Origin: Paraspadella gotoi
Taxonomy: Eukaryota; Chaetognatha
Direction of reading: 5' to 3'
Assembly: GCA_051294375.1 (NCBI GenBank)
Contig: CM119267.1
Span: 5,941,992 to 6,005,991, forward strand
Length of the DNA stretch: 64,000 nucleotides
Shown one piece after another: positions 55,318 through 64,000 of this stretch (position 1 is the first letter of the stretch; each line of letters starts with the position of its first letter). The translations under genes and the position numbers were made by a program. The notes under the pieces were generated by a model, which had not been told where the DNA came from, searched no databases, and worked only from the letters and a program-made list of their open reading frames with translations.

Positions 55318-57357
55318 CTAATTTGTAGGAGGAGAAAATGAACCATTTAAAATTGGCTCACTTTTCAATAATAAAACCGCAGGAATATCATCACTGGTTA
55401 CTGACGGGTTTGTCCCGTCCGTTTCAAAAGTTAAAGCAATATTAGTTTCGAAGTTGGAAACATTTTTAGAAAACTTTAAAAAAGGTTGAGCAACGAAAAG
55501 AGTCTTTTGGGGACCAACTTCGGTCCAATATCGACCTATGTTATGGCCATTAACAAAAAGTTGACCCTTTTTTAAACTATTCATTTCGATAAAATAGTCT
55601 CCAGCAAGACACTTAACTTTATGGTTATTCGTCACAGGAATTGAGAAATTGTAAATGAAAAAACCGGGAATTTGTATGTTTGCCCCACTTGGAGATTTAG
55701 GGATACCTAAACTCGAACTAAAATTCTTTTTTAAAATTTCATTTGTGTTATTAAGGGGAAGAGGGTAAATTTGCCAATTAGTTAGAGTTTTAGAACCGAC
55801 AGTAACATTCGACAGTAAGCCCTTGAAAATGGAATCGTAGGGTAAGTCACCATAGCATTTCCTCCCCTGACTCTCTACTAGAATATCGATGGTATCACCA
55901 GCAAAAATCAACATTCCAGGGATTGACGTATTTCCATTAATATTAACGACTCCCAAGTACTTGTCATTTACATAAACCACACCACGATCTCTAACACCCT
56001 TTACAGTTAAATCGCCCACAAGCCTTTCAACCGAATATGTTCGGTATAAAACATACCCGTAATCCTGCTGAAGATCTTCAAAGGTTAAAGGAAATTTCGA
56101 ACTAAAAAATCGAGGGCTCAGAACGTCCAATGCGTCTTTCAAAGGTATATAACGAAAGGGGATTAATTCGCTCATTATCTCAGTCCAACCAGACAAAGTG
56201 TGAGACTGGGCGCAAATAGAAACATCAATGGGGCCGGGAACTGGGGGCAAAGCGGCCGCAACATACTTCTGCACAACTTTTCGAATCGCAAAGAGTTTAG
56301 TTCGAGGTTTTCCCGTCTCAGATATCGGCGCATCATAGTCCCATGTTGTAGTGGCACTGTATCTATAATTACCGTGGGTGATACCTTCGTGAAAGCCGTA
56401 AATAGTGCCACCAACGAACATGAATGTATTAACAGAAGCATTAAGAGATAAAATATGATCAAGAGTCGAAGCTGCCGCAAAATCGGACACACTTTCATAT
56501 TTTCGGCCCCAAAAGTCGTGCCATCCGGCATAATATTCAGAATTGACCAGAGGCCCAGGGCCAAATCCCAATCTTTTGAGAACTCGTTTTTGAACATCGA
56601 AGGATGCTCTCGTTTGATTCCTCGATCCAGTACCGAAATCGATGGTTGGAAATATTGAACGGGGAGTTTTCAAGTATTTCATATAACCGTCACCAGCGCC
56701 GTCAGTAGAGAAAAGAATAACATCCTGACCAAAATGCTTTTCTAATCTAAGTCTTAGTGAAATCAAATATTTTTCCGACGCTAACGGAAACGAGCCCAGC
56801 TCGTTCTCAACTTGAACAGCAAATACAGGACCACCATTTGGGTACAGAAATGGTACTAACCTCGGGCACAATACATCGAACCATTCGAACACGGGATGCA
56901 AAAATAGCTTATCTCTAGTTCTAAACTTTATGTCCTTCTTTTCCCACAGAAGCCAGGATGGCAGACCACCGAGGTCGTTGAGGTTGTCGATATATGGACC
57001 CGGGCGAAGGATTACGAGCATTTCAAGTTTATTGATAATAGAAAGAAATTTAAATAGATTAAGTTCCCCATCAAAGGTAAAATGTCCCTTGTAAGGTTCA
57101 TGCAGATGCCAAGGCACGTAGGTCTGAACCGTATTCAATCCAGAGGCAGCCATTTTCTTCAAACGGTCTTCCCAATAATACGCAGGTGTCCGCCAATAGT
57201 GAAAAGATCCGGATATGTACCGAAACTCCTTGCCATCTCTGATAAAGATGCCTTTATCACTGTCGATGCTGATTGGTGTTCTGATCCGTCGAGAATTCTC
57301 AACGCGAGACGTTAATAAAATTATGGCTATTTTCAAAAATATCGTCACTGATTCCAT
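55318..57357 (-). CDS. GLB1: Beta-galactosidase, lysosomal type, GH35
   Basis: Removes terminal beta-galactose from gangliosides and glycans in lysosomes. Single exon, 679 aa (human GLB1 677). Signal peptide ESVTIFLKIAIILLTS. TIM barrel with YISGSFHYWRTP, VQTYVPWHLHEP, LRPGPYI, acid/base Glu186 in VQVENELGSF and nucleophile Glu274 in LVNSEYYAGWHDFWG. A C-terminal jelly-roll domain has FVNGHNIGRYW and GPQKTLFVAQPFL. The start at 57357 is the first ATG; TTTAG lies 7 bases before it. Codon use is much more AT-rich than in MANBA or SHPRH. It lies between VHL (241 bp) and the XTBD gene (253 bp). Confidence 0.96.
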   Translation of the reverse strand: MESVTIFLKIAIILLTSRVENSRRIRTPISIDSDKGIFIRDGKEFRYISGSFHYWRTPAYYWEDRLKKMAASGLNTVQTYVPWHLHEPYKGHFTFDGELNLFKFLSIINKLEMLVILRPGPYIDNLNDLGGLPSWLLWEKKDIKFRTRDKLFLHPVFEWFDVLCPRLVPFLYPNGGPVFAVQVENELGSFPLASEKYLISLRLRLEKHFGQDVILFSTDGAGDGYMKYLKTPRSIFPTIDFGTGSRNQTRASFDVQKRVLKRLGFGPGPLVNSEYYAGWHDFWGRKYESVSDFAAASTLDHILSLNASVNTFMFVGGTIYGFHEGITHGNYRYSATTTWDYDAPISETGKPRTKLFAIRKVVQKYVAAALPPVPGPIDVSICAQSHTLSGWTEIMSELIPFRYIPLKDALDVLSPRFFSSKFPLTFEDLQQDYGYVLYRTYSVERLVGDLTVKGVRDRGVVYVNDKYLGVVNINGNTSIPGMLIFAGDTIDILVESQGRKCYGDLPYDSIFKGLLSNVTVGSKTLTNWQIYPLPLNNTNEILKKNFSSSLGIPKSPSGANIQIPGFFIYNFSIPVTNNHKVKCLAGDYFIEMNSLKKGQLFVNGHNIGRYWTEVGPQKTLFVAQPFLKFSKNVSNFETNIALTFETDGTNPSVTSDDIPAVLLLKSEPILNGSFSPPTN

Positions 57358-57610
57358 GTTAAACCTAAAGTTAAATTTATATAAAAACAAACAAAATATT
57401 GTATAAAATATAACACATTATGTAAGAAGTTCAGATAAATTTTGAAAAACGTGGTCATACAGAATGTAATAATGAATGAGGGTTCAGGGAAAATATATAA
57501 ACTTAAGATTATTAACTAGAAAGAAAAAAATATGATTATGAGCTTCATCAACTACCAAAACTATAAAATTTGCAATATTCTTACAATTTACTTAACGCGA
57601 CATTAAAAGG

Positions 57611-58211
57611 CTAATATCTACCAGAAGAAGAATATCCACCCCCCCCACCACCTCGACCTCCGTAACCACCTCCATAACCACCGCGATATCCCCCACCTCG
57701 TCCACCACCATAGTTCCCTCCACCGTAATTCCCTCCATAGTTTCCACCATAGTTTCCAGTTCCACCGCGGTTTCCACCATAACCTCCGCCTCTACCGAAT
57801 CCCCCTGATCCGCCACCTCTGTTTCGGTAGCTCTGCTCGAGCCTCTTCTGCTCCTGCTTGTTTTTATCCCTCGCCTCCGTCGCTTTGACGAATTCGATCC
57901 GGAGTCTTTTATCCTTTTCCTCTCTGTAGTCATCGCTGAGGCCCTCGGAGAGTTCCTTGACTCTCGCCTCAACGGGTGCCGGATAAGAGTTGCCCATCAT
58001 CTCCATGTTGACGTAGACGGAGCCGAGGCACAACAGCTCGTCGCGGGTGAGTCGATCCCAATTAGCGCGTAGGAAGCGAGACCGGATGTTCCATTCTTGG
58101 AAATTAGGAAAAATAATTCAATTTTGATCTGTGAATAAATTCGGTACTAAATCATACATACTTACCGGTATTGCTTTCGTGCTCCTGTCTTAATGAGTCA
58201 ATTTCTTCCAT
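57611..58211 (-). CDS. XTBD (XRN2-binding) protein with RGG/GGY-rich tail
   Basis: Exons 58166-58211 and 57611-58095 join in frame to 176 aa. Residues 15-75 match the XRN2-binding domain of CDKN2AIP, CDKN2AIPNL, NKRF and C. elegans PAXT-1: EWNIRSRFLRAN, DELLCLGSVYVNMEMMGNSYPAPV, VKELSEGL. This domain anchors and stabilises the nuclear 5'-3' exonuclease XRN2. A charged helix (REEKDKRLRIEF, EARDKNKQEQ) follows. Residues from about 115 are nearly pure Gly with Tyr, Asn and Arg (GGNYGG, RGG), an RNA-binding or condensate-type tail. CDKN2AIPNL lacks such a tail as far as I know. GLB1 follows 253 bp downstream. Confidence 0.85.
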
Positions 58212-58455
58212 AATGGTTTTTGAAATAAGAAGAAAAATCTGTAAGTGATGATTTACAACGAGAAAGCTAAAATGAATGTAACGTTTATACAATCGCGTGC
58301 GGAGAGCGAAAGAAAACTTTTTTTCTTCTATATACCTAGATTTTATTACATCGCAATTGCAAAGTAAGACGAACAAAAAGTTATGAAAGATGAATGAATG
58401 GGAAAAAAAAGAAGGAAAAAAAACCCTCGAGGGATTCCAGAATGGATTCTGTTGT

Positions 58456-59562
58456 TCATTTCGATCCGGACCTCGATCGAGTACCCTTTTTCGGAGTCTT
58501 GGACCTACTCTTTGAACGGGTGCGCGTCCGGCTCCTAAATTTTACCAATTAAGTCAAGTTTAAATGGTGGGGGAATGTAGTTTTAAGACTTCTGCAATCG
58601 GCTTATTCTCTTTTACTCAACCCACGAACCTAGAATCTTGCGCTTTTTCCTTTCGATCACGATCGCGATCACGGCTGCGGCTACGGCTGGGCGAACGCGA
58701 CTCGCTGTGATCGCGTCGCTCGCGCGATCGACGGTCTCGAGATCGATGACCAGAGCGATGACCAGAGCGAGAGCGACGACGACGATCCCTGCCGGATGCA
58801 ACGCGTTCGTTTGGTAAATAGAAAGCGTAAACATTCAAAGGGATGAAATAAATTAACTAACCTGGATCTTGACCTGGCAGGGATCGGCACAAACAAAGAT
58901 TGAATAACGTATTATACGGAATATATAGATGTATTTTTATTAAGATTACTGAAAAATACTTACATGCTGTAAGTTAATTTTAAAATTATTGAACTTTATG
59001 AACTAATAGAAAATCTTTCGTGTGTGCGCGAAACGCCGATCCCCGCTCTACCTGGATCTTCTTCTTTCCCTGTAACGTCCGGATCTTCCGCCCCTTCCGC
59101 GAGACCCTCCTGATTCAGGTCTCGCGTAGCGCGCGACTTGAACGCGCAAAGGACGACCATCCATTTTCGTCCCGTCCATGCGCTCCATGGCGTCTTCGGC
59201 GTCGGCCAGCTCGTAAAATCTATAGAGGTTGAAAATTTAGAGAAACTTATTGAAGCGGGCGAGAGACCAATGGCGAAGTAGAAAAAAAAAAAAAAAAAAG
59301 TCGAGGATGTCCAACGTACAAGAGACATTTTATAAAACATTATGAAAACGGACAGCAAAGTTCTCGCTGTAACACACCTGACGAACGCAAAGCCTCTGCT
59401 CTCTTTGGTATGGTAATCCCTAGGAATGTAGATGTCTCCGATGTCGCCGAATTTTCCGAAGACGTTTCTCAACGACTCCGCCGTCGTCCGGTAAGTGAGG
59501 TTGTCCACCTTCAGCGTCGACATCTCGGAAACGTCCGGAGGAGGTCGTCCGAAATCTCCCAT
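58456..59562 (-). CDS. SRSF2: SRSF2 (SC35) splicing factor
   Basis: SR protein that binds exonic enhancers and promotes spliceosome assembly. Five exons (59378-59562, 59052-59219, 58862-58873, 58630-58788, 58456-58534) join in frame to 200 aa (human 221). RRM (about 12-92): [37 protein letters not shown] and [19 protein letters not shown]; the start GRPPPDV is also that of SRSF2. A Gly/Arg hinge leads to an RS domain ending [16 protein letters not shown]. Exon 3 is only 12 bases and encodes about four RS residues; it is flanked by GCCAG and GTTAGT. If exon 4 is not spliced at 58630, it reads into a stop after SRFVG, giving an alternative end. The ATG at 59562 matches the human start. Confidence 0.92.
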
Positions 59563-59744
59563 CTCGCCTACGTGGGAACGAGCAAAAATGAAAATCAACT
59601 TTTATAAAAACAATGTTTTTGACTTAGCCTTAGGATGCTAATTAAAATACAAAAATAATAATAAAAAAAGTTACGTACCATCCCCTGGAACTGCAAGGCT
59701 CGTTCCCGGGAGACGGTCTTCGAAGGCTCAAACACGTCCTTCAT
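59563..59744 (-). promoter_or_regulatory. SRSF2 5' leader with overlapping upstream ORF
   Basis: A donor ATG|GTACGT near 59675 and an acceptor ACGTAG just before the SRSF2 start suggest a spliced 5' leader. An ATG at 59744 opens a short frame (MKDVFEPSKTVSRERALQ) that would continue across the splice, out of frame with SRSF2, and end after its start codon. That would make it a roughly 40-codon overlapping uORF. Inferred from splice signals only. Confidence 0.4.
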
Positions 59745-59844
59745 TACAATCCGCAATTTAGACAACAACAAAGACAAAAAGCTCCGCAGCCGACGCCCCC
59801 GACGCCGCCCAGCTACTTTCGACAATCATCCGCTACTCGGTGTC

Positions 59845-62257
59845 GTCAGCGCGCGAGAACATTTCTGCATCTGCGAATCTGCATCTGCTATATCCCCGTC
59901 TCTCCGTCTGCCGCATCTCGGCCGAACTCCTTTATCTCCTCCTGAATTCGCTCAGAGGAGCAGCGCAAAAAATCCAAGATTAAAAATCCGAGAACCGTAA
60001 ATTAAAAAAAGATCTTATCTTCCTTGACCCAGTAGACACTGCTGAGAGGTAATCGCATGTCACAATGTACAATGTACATGGTGCCCCTTTCAACCTAACT
60101 TTAGAAATGCCCAACTTGAATCTACGTACACCGTTACCATTTAAAACCCGCCGATATAAAAAATTTACCATATGAAAACGCGTAGAGATTTTAACATTTT
60201 AAAAAAAGATATATAAAGACAAAACATACTTATTTTTTATGTATAAATCTCTTGATAATTGATTTTATTTTGAGTTTGTAATGAACAAAAAAAAAGTAAG
60301 GAGCAAATTCGAGCTTTTCAATCAAAAATAAAAGGAAATTCATTACCTGGAATTGATGGCTCGGTTAAACAATCATAATCTCACTAATTAGTGCTAATTA
60401 GTGCTATTCTTAAAAATAAGGTAATTAAAATCTATACTTTATAACTTTCACTTAACCTCAAAAATATATTTTTTTATACCACAAAATCGAAAATTGTATC
60501 ATAGTATACAGTTTTTAAAAGGGTTTTAGGCAAATATTAATATTATTTGTTGAAAGACTTTTTTATAAATTGTCCAGAAAATAAAACAAATTTTTCATTC
60601 AAAAACATTAAGCTATCAAAGCCGGGAGATCAGTTTCAAAGCTATCTTTAACCTCTTCCTGTTAAAGTAGAAGTAAACCGAAAGAAATTCAAAATTTTAA
60701 AATCTCTTCACATTTTCCATTGGTGAATTTTTCTAGCGGTGGGTTTTAACTGGTCATGGTGTACATAGACAGAGTTAAGAAATACCAAACAAGATCGGTC
60801 CATCCAATGCGTTGCGCCGCATTGACTTTCTTTTCACGTGCATTTCCCTGTGATAATATGACTACATGGCCATGGAACTTATTTTTAACAAACATCTTAT
60901 GGTTGATCACTACTGTGCAAAGTTTCATTTTAAACAACCAGACATTACGAAATATGCCGCATTTACATTGTGATCACAAAACCATAGTTTTGAATGGTCA
61001 CGTGACTATGCAAGTAAGAAATACATGCACAAGAATCATGTATCAAGTACCAAGTATCAACTAAAATAACTTACCGATAATGATCGTGGGCACTGGGCAG
61101 ATCCCACATTATTTGCTCAAACTTGTTTTAAAATATATTACCTGTTTAAATTATTATAACATAAAATATTATTAATTATATAAGTATCATGAAAGAGCCC
61201 GAGAAAAAAAGATTTAAGATAGCCAATCACAATTTGATAAAAATCTATAATTTACCCTCCAGCTATTGATTTTTAGAAAAATGTCTTCGTTTTTGAGTAT
61301 CCTAATTAAATTAAAGCTAAGCTGGTTAAATTTTATACTACAGTATTCGTAAGTACGCATTCTCTTTAGATTTGAAAGGGCATTCAGAAGATAATAATAT
61401 TAATATTATTTTATTTCAAATTTTTTCCTAAAACTTACTGAAAGTAAGAGAAAAAAATCAAATCTAAAAAGAGTGAGTTTAAAAATTAAAGACGATTTCC
61501 AAATCCATCTTCCTGCTATCATTGCATATCAAAGTCGATTCTGATAAAATTTGCATATATAAATAGTTTGGGTTTTTACCTTTAAATTCATATTTAACAT
61601 TGGTTTGCAAATGACAGCCTTTTTTACCGGCGCTTGTAAAATTGTCACCATGTACAGACCGACCGGAAAGTGACTTATAGAGTTGCTCCGCTAGCACTCA
61701 ACGCATTTTCTTGCATTTATAGAAATTTATGAATGTGTCCTGCTGAGATTAATATACATAATAATTACATATATACATAATTATATATATACATAATAAT
61801 TACATATATGTATATATATATATATATACATTGTATATATATTTTTTATAAAAAAAAGAAAAACAGAGAAACTTCATTTCAATCAAATCAAATTTTTAGC
61901 AACAAAATACGTATTTTGGGTCACCAATTTGATTTTTGTTAATATTGTTCGTTCTCTTGTCAAAATGTTATTTTACAAAAATAAAGTAATGTAATAATAT
62001 AAAAAAACAGCCAGCGGCAACTTACCTTAGTTCTCGAAAATTTAGGAAAAAAAATCGTATGATCTGAAAAAAAAAAAACAAATAAAAAATGCGGGGAATA
62101 ATACGGGAAATGAAATGAATTAAATTTGGATTGTTATTTTTTGATCAGGGTTTCACCCATAGTCTTGCACGGATAAAACGGCACAACAATTTCATGAGAA
62201 TAACAGATACAGTGATGTTAATCTGGCAAAGGGAAGTTCAAGATTGAGAGAGACAGT
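59845..62257. other. Gene-poor intergenic region
   Basis: About 2.4 kb upstream of SRSF2 and downstream of the 62258 gene. It is AT-rich. The open frames present (for example 60756-61064 and 61479-61697) have no recognisable domain and no coding-like composition. 61740-61850 is a TA-rich microsatellite with CATATATG-type palindromes. Confidence 0.6.
61740..61850. repeat. TA microsatellite
   Basis: Alternating TATATA and ACATAATTA units over about 110 bp. Confidence 0.8.
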
Positions 62258-64000
62258 TTAAAACCGACGAGTTCCTCTTCGGAAGTCATAGAAGTTTGGC
62301 ATCCTGAATCCGGAATTGGAAGGGAAGGGCATTCTCACGTCCCGCGCGAAATCCGGACATCTCGGGTTCATGAACATGACGGGTCTCATTCCGGAACCAA
62401 TCATGGGAGAGTCTCCCAAAAGTCCCGTCGAGTTGTTAAATCTGGTCGGGCTATTCTGCATTCCTAATCTTGTCATCACGTCCTTGAAAAGATATTGGTC
62501 GACGTCGTTGGCGCCGGGCGGGAGTCTCTCGACGTTTCTTCCCATTCCTCGACCGGGTTGAAATGTTCTATTATCTGTTTCACTCGTGAGAGATCGATTA
62601 AATCCAACGTTCCTGGGAAAATTGTTTCGGCGCTCGTCGTCGTCGAGAAGTCCAACAACAGTTTTCTTTTCCGTAACGTTTCCCATGACACTGCAGGTAC
62701 CGCCTGAGCCTCCGGACCCGCCCGGTCCACCGCCAATTGGTAACTCCTTCCGCCGAGAACGAAAGCTCACGGGAGAATCGGCTTCGGAGTTTCTCTTCAA
62801 AAAACTGGAAAAGTTTCGTTGCTCCTCGGAAAATTCGTTCCCCTTCTTCATCGATGACGATCTCGGTTCCGCGGACTTCTTCCCGAGCAGATGATTATTC
62901 GAATCTCTGGCGTTATTTTTGGGAAATTTCAGATCCAAAAGTCGAGGCGGTTGCGACGACCTTCCGACGCCGACTACCACCAAAGGTTCATTCCCGTAGT
63001 ACTGCCGATGGCTTTTAACGGGAACGTTCATCTCGGACAGTTCTGCGTTGTCGCGGGTGTCGTCCCAAAACAAGAGTTTGGACAATTCAATCTTTGTTTT
63101 TTGGTGGTCGTAGCCTCCGGATTCGTCGCTCGCCGTTTGGATCAAATTCATGAGCTCCTCCAGCAATTGCAGACTACCGTCGTCGCTTGCTCCACGCATT
63201 CCCTCGATCAGACTCAATAGGTCTGCCTCGAGCGAGTTTTCCGAGCTTAAAATCCCAACGGAAGGTAGATTGGGAACCAAAACTATTTTTTCAATAACTC
63301 TTTTTCGTTTGTTCAAATACGATTCAAGCGTTTCCAGCAAATCATTGCCCCTCCGCTCGCACTTTTGTTTCTGGGTCAAGCCTAGCCAAACGGAGCGCAA
63401 TTCTTCGATTTTTCTCTTAATATCTTCCATAGCTCCGAGTTGCCAGGCGCTCAGTGGGGTATCGAGGACACCGTCACCTTTAAGCGAGAGGCTATCCGGA
63501 AGACCGCGTGGAACATCACTTCCAAAGGGTCTGGAACTTTTATGTTGGTCTTCCTTTTCCAGAGAGCACAACGTTAGAAATTTTCGTTTAATGGTCGCTA
63601 ATTGAATATGCCACGGAATTATCTGGTCTTTATCGCGATTTGAGAGGGTCTTACGTTTCTTCACTTGAGTTTCACGACATTTTTTAAATATGGATATAGC
63701 TTCCTGTTGCAACTCAATGAAATCGGAGTAACTCGTTAATTGATGAGAAGATCCATCCAGACATTTCCTTATTTCTACTTCGTCTTCTACCAAAGCTCGT
63801 TTAGGATTATCATTTGGAAAAACGTGCAGCAACCGAGTGAGAATGGGATTCGAAGGAAAGAACTTAAACTCTGGAATTAAATTAAATTGTTCTTCTTTTT
63901 GAATTCCCATTACTTCCAATCTTTTATATTTCAAATTGACCACATCATTTGTTAAATTCAACGGAAATTCTGAGAGATATACAAATTCTTTAACACGCGT
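62258..64000 (-). CDS. Unrecognised protein, 5' end outside window
   Basis: Continuous open frame of about 580 codons from the window edge to a stop at 62258, with no ATG at the left end, so the N-terminus lies beyond 64000. I do not recognise the family. The N-terminal 250 residues are helical and charged (SYSDFIELQQEAISIFKKC, WQLGAMEDIKRKIEEL, LESYLNKRKRVIEKI). The C-terminal half is disordered: Ser/Arg-rich, a Gly run (GGGPGGSGGSGG), and Pro/Met/Asn/Phe-rich sequence (QYLFKDVMTRLGMQNSPTRF, MRPVMFMNPRCPDF, GFRMPNFYDFRRGTRRF). Such a build is common in mRNP or P-body scaffold proteins, but this is only an impression. Codon use is typical of the window. Confidence 0.7.
   Translation of the reverse strand, partial: TRVKEFVYLSEFPLNLTNDVVNLKYKRLEVMGIQKEEQFNLIPEFKFFPSNPILTRLLHVFPNDNPKRALVEDEVEIRKCLDGSSHQLTSYSDFIELQQEAISIFKKCRETQVKKRKTLSNRDKDQIIPWHIQLATIKRKFLTLCSLEKEDQHKSSRPFGSDVPRGLPDSLSLKGDGVLDTPLSAWQLGAMEDIKRKIEELRSVWLGLTQKQKCERRGNDLLETLESYLNKRKRVIEKIVLVPNLPSVGILSSENSLEADLLSLIEGMRGASDDGSLQLLEELMNLIQTASDESGGYDHQKTKIELSKLLFWDDTRDNAELSEMNVPVKSHRQYYGNEPLVVVGVGRSSQPPRLLDLKFPKNNARDSNNHLLGKKSAEPRSSSMKKGNEFSEEQRNFSSFLKRNSEADSPVSFRSRRKELPIGGGPGGSGGSGGTCSVMGNVTEKKTVVGLLDDDERRNNFPRNVGFNRSLTSETDNRTFQPGRGMGRNVERLPPGANDVDQYLFKDVMTRLGMQNSPTRFNNSTGLLGDSPMIGSGMRPVMFMNPRCPDFARDVRMPFPSNSGFRMPNFYDFRRGTRRF

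Noticed and set aside
60746-61064. Opposed 60-100 codon frames around 60.8-61.0 kb
   Set aside because: No recognisable domain, no splice context and no second copy in the window. They could belong to a transposon remnant, but nothing supports that.
1-64000. CRISPR arrays, bacterial operons, rRNA or complete tRNA genes, proviral genes
   Set aside because: None seen. Tandem repeats lack regular unique spacers, T-arm-like hairpins belong to repeats without a full cloverleaf, and no gag, pol or env-type frame is present.

Overview
This 64 kb window is nuclear DNA of a small-genome invertebrate animal. The evidence is spliced genes with GT-AG introns of mostly 50-600 bp, AT-rich non-coding DNA, CpG-rich coding DNA, and an animal-specific gene set (VHL, HGS/Hrs, ANKRD46, MFSD5, an XRN2-binding XTBD protein, SRSF2). 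I cannot name the phylum. One gap of 25 Ns (30744-30768) shows that this is a scaffold. All coding calls come from reading frames and splice signals by eye; no database was searched.

Layout. Positions 1-13822 hold five minus-strand genes packed head to tail: CHAF1B, SHPRH, UTP4, a small UQCC4/CCSMST1-like mitochondrial protein, and an MCCC2-like carboxyltransferase subunit cut by the window edge. Positions 14673-21032 hold HGS (nine exons, minus), with repeat-filled introns. HGS shares a 275 bp divergent promoter with a TMEM86/lysoplasmalogenase gene on the plus strand (21308-22847). Positions 22813-30743 form a near-perfect 3.8 kb palindrome. Its left arm carries an intact intronless CDC25 and a jacalin-like lectin gene. 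Its right arm carries the same genes inverted, with single-base homopolymer frameshifts, and ends at the N gap. I think this is more likely a fold-back assembly artefact than a real duplication.

Positions 32447-48681 hold a BTB-BACK protein, glutaminyl cyclase (QPCT), TEX11/SPO22, beta-mannosidase (MANBA) and the meiotic helicase HFM1/MER3, all minus. Positions 49191-59562 hold an unknown gene and then seven tightly spaced minus-strand genes: SRSF2, an XTBD/RGG protein, GLB1, VHL, ANKRD46, ETFRF1 and MFSD5. Positions 59563-62257 look gene-free. An unrecognised 5'-incomplete gene runs off the right edge (62258-64000).

How the parts relate. Several runs of same-strand genes are separated by only about 100-250 bp. 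Many downstream genes have a pyrimidine tract plus AG a few bases before the start codon, with no matching first exon nearby. This suggests operon-like transcription with spliced-leader trans-splicing. Two meiotic crossover (ZMM) genes, TEX11 and HFM1, lie about 3.4 kb apart with only MANBA between them. Oddities worth attention are a VHL with two tandem beta domains, an MCCC2-like protein whose second carboxyltransferase domain has lost its glycine motifs, a 12-nt RS microexon in SRSF2, and two foldbacks in the TEX11 intron sharing a 14-nt core that resembles part of a hammerhead ribozyme.
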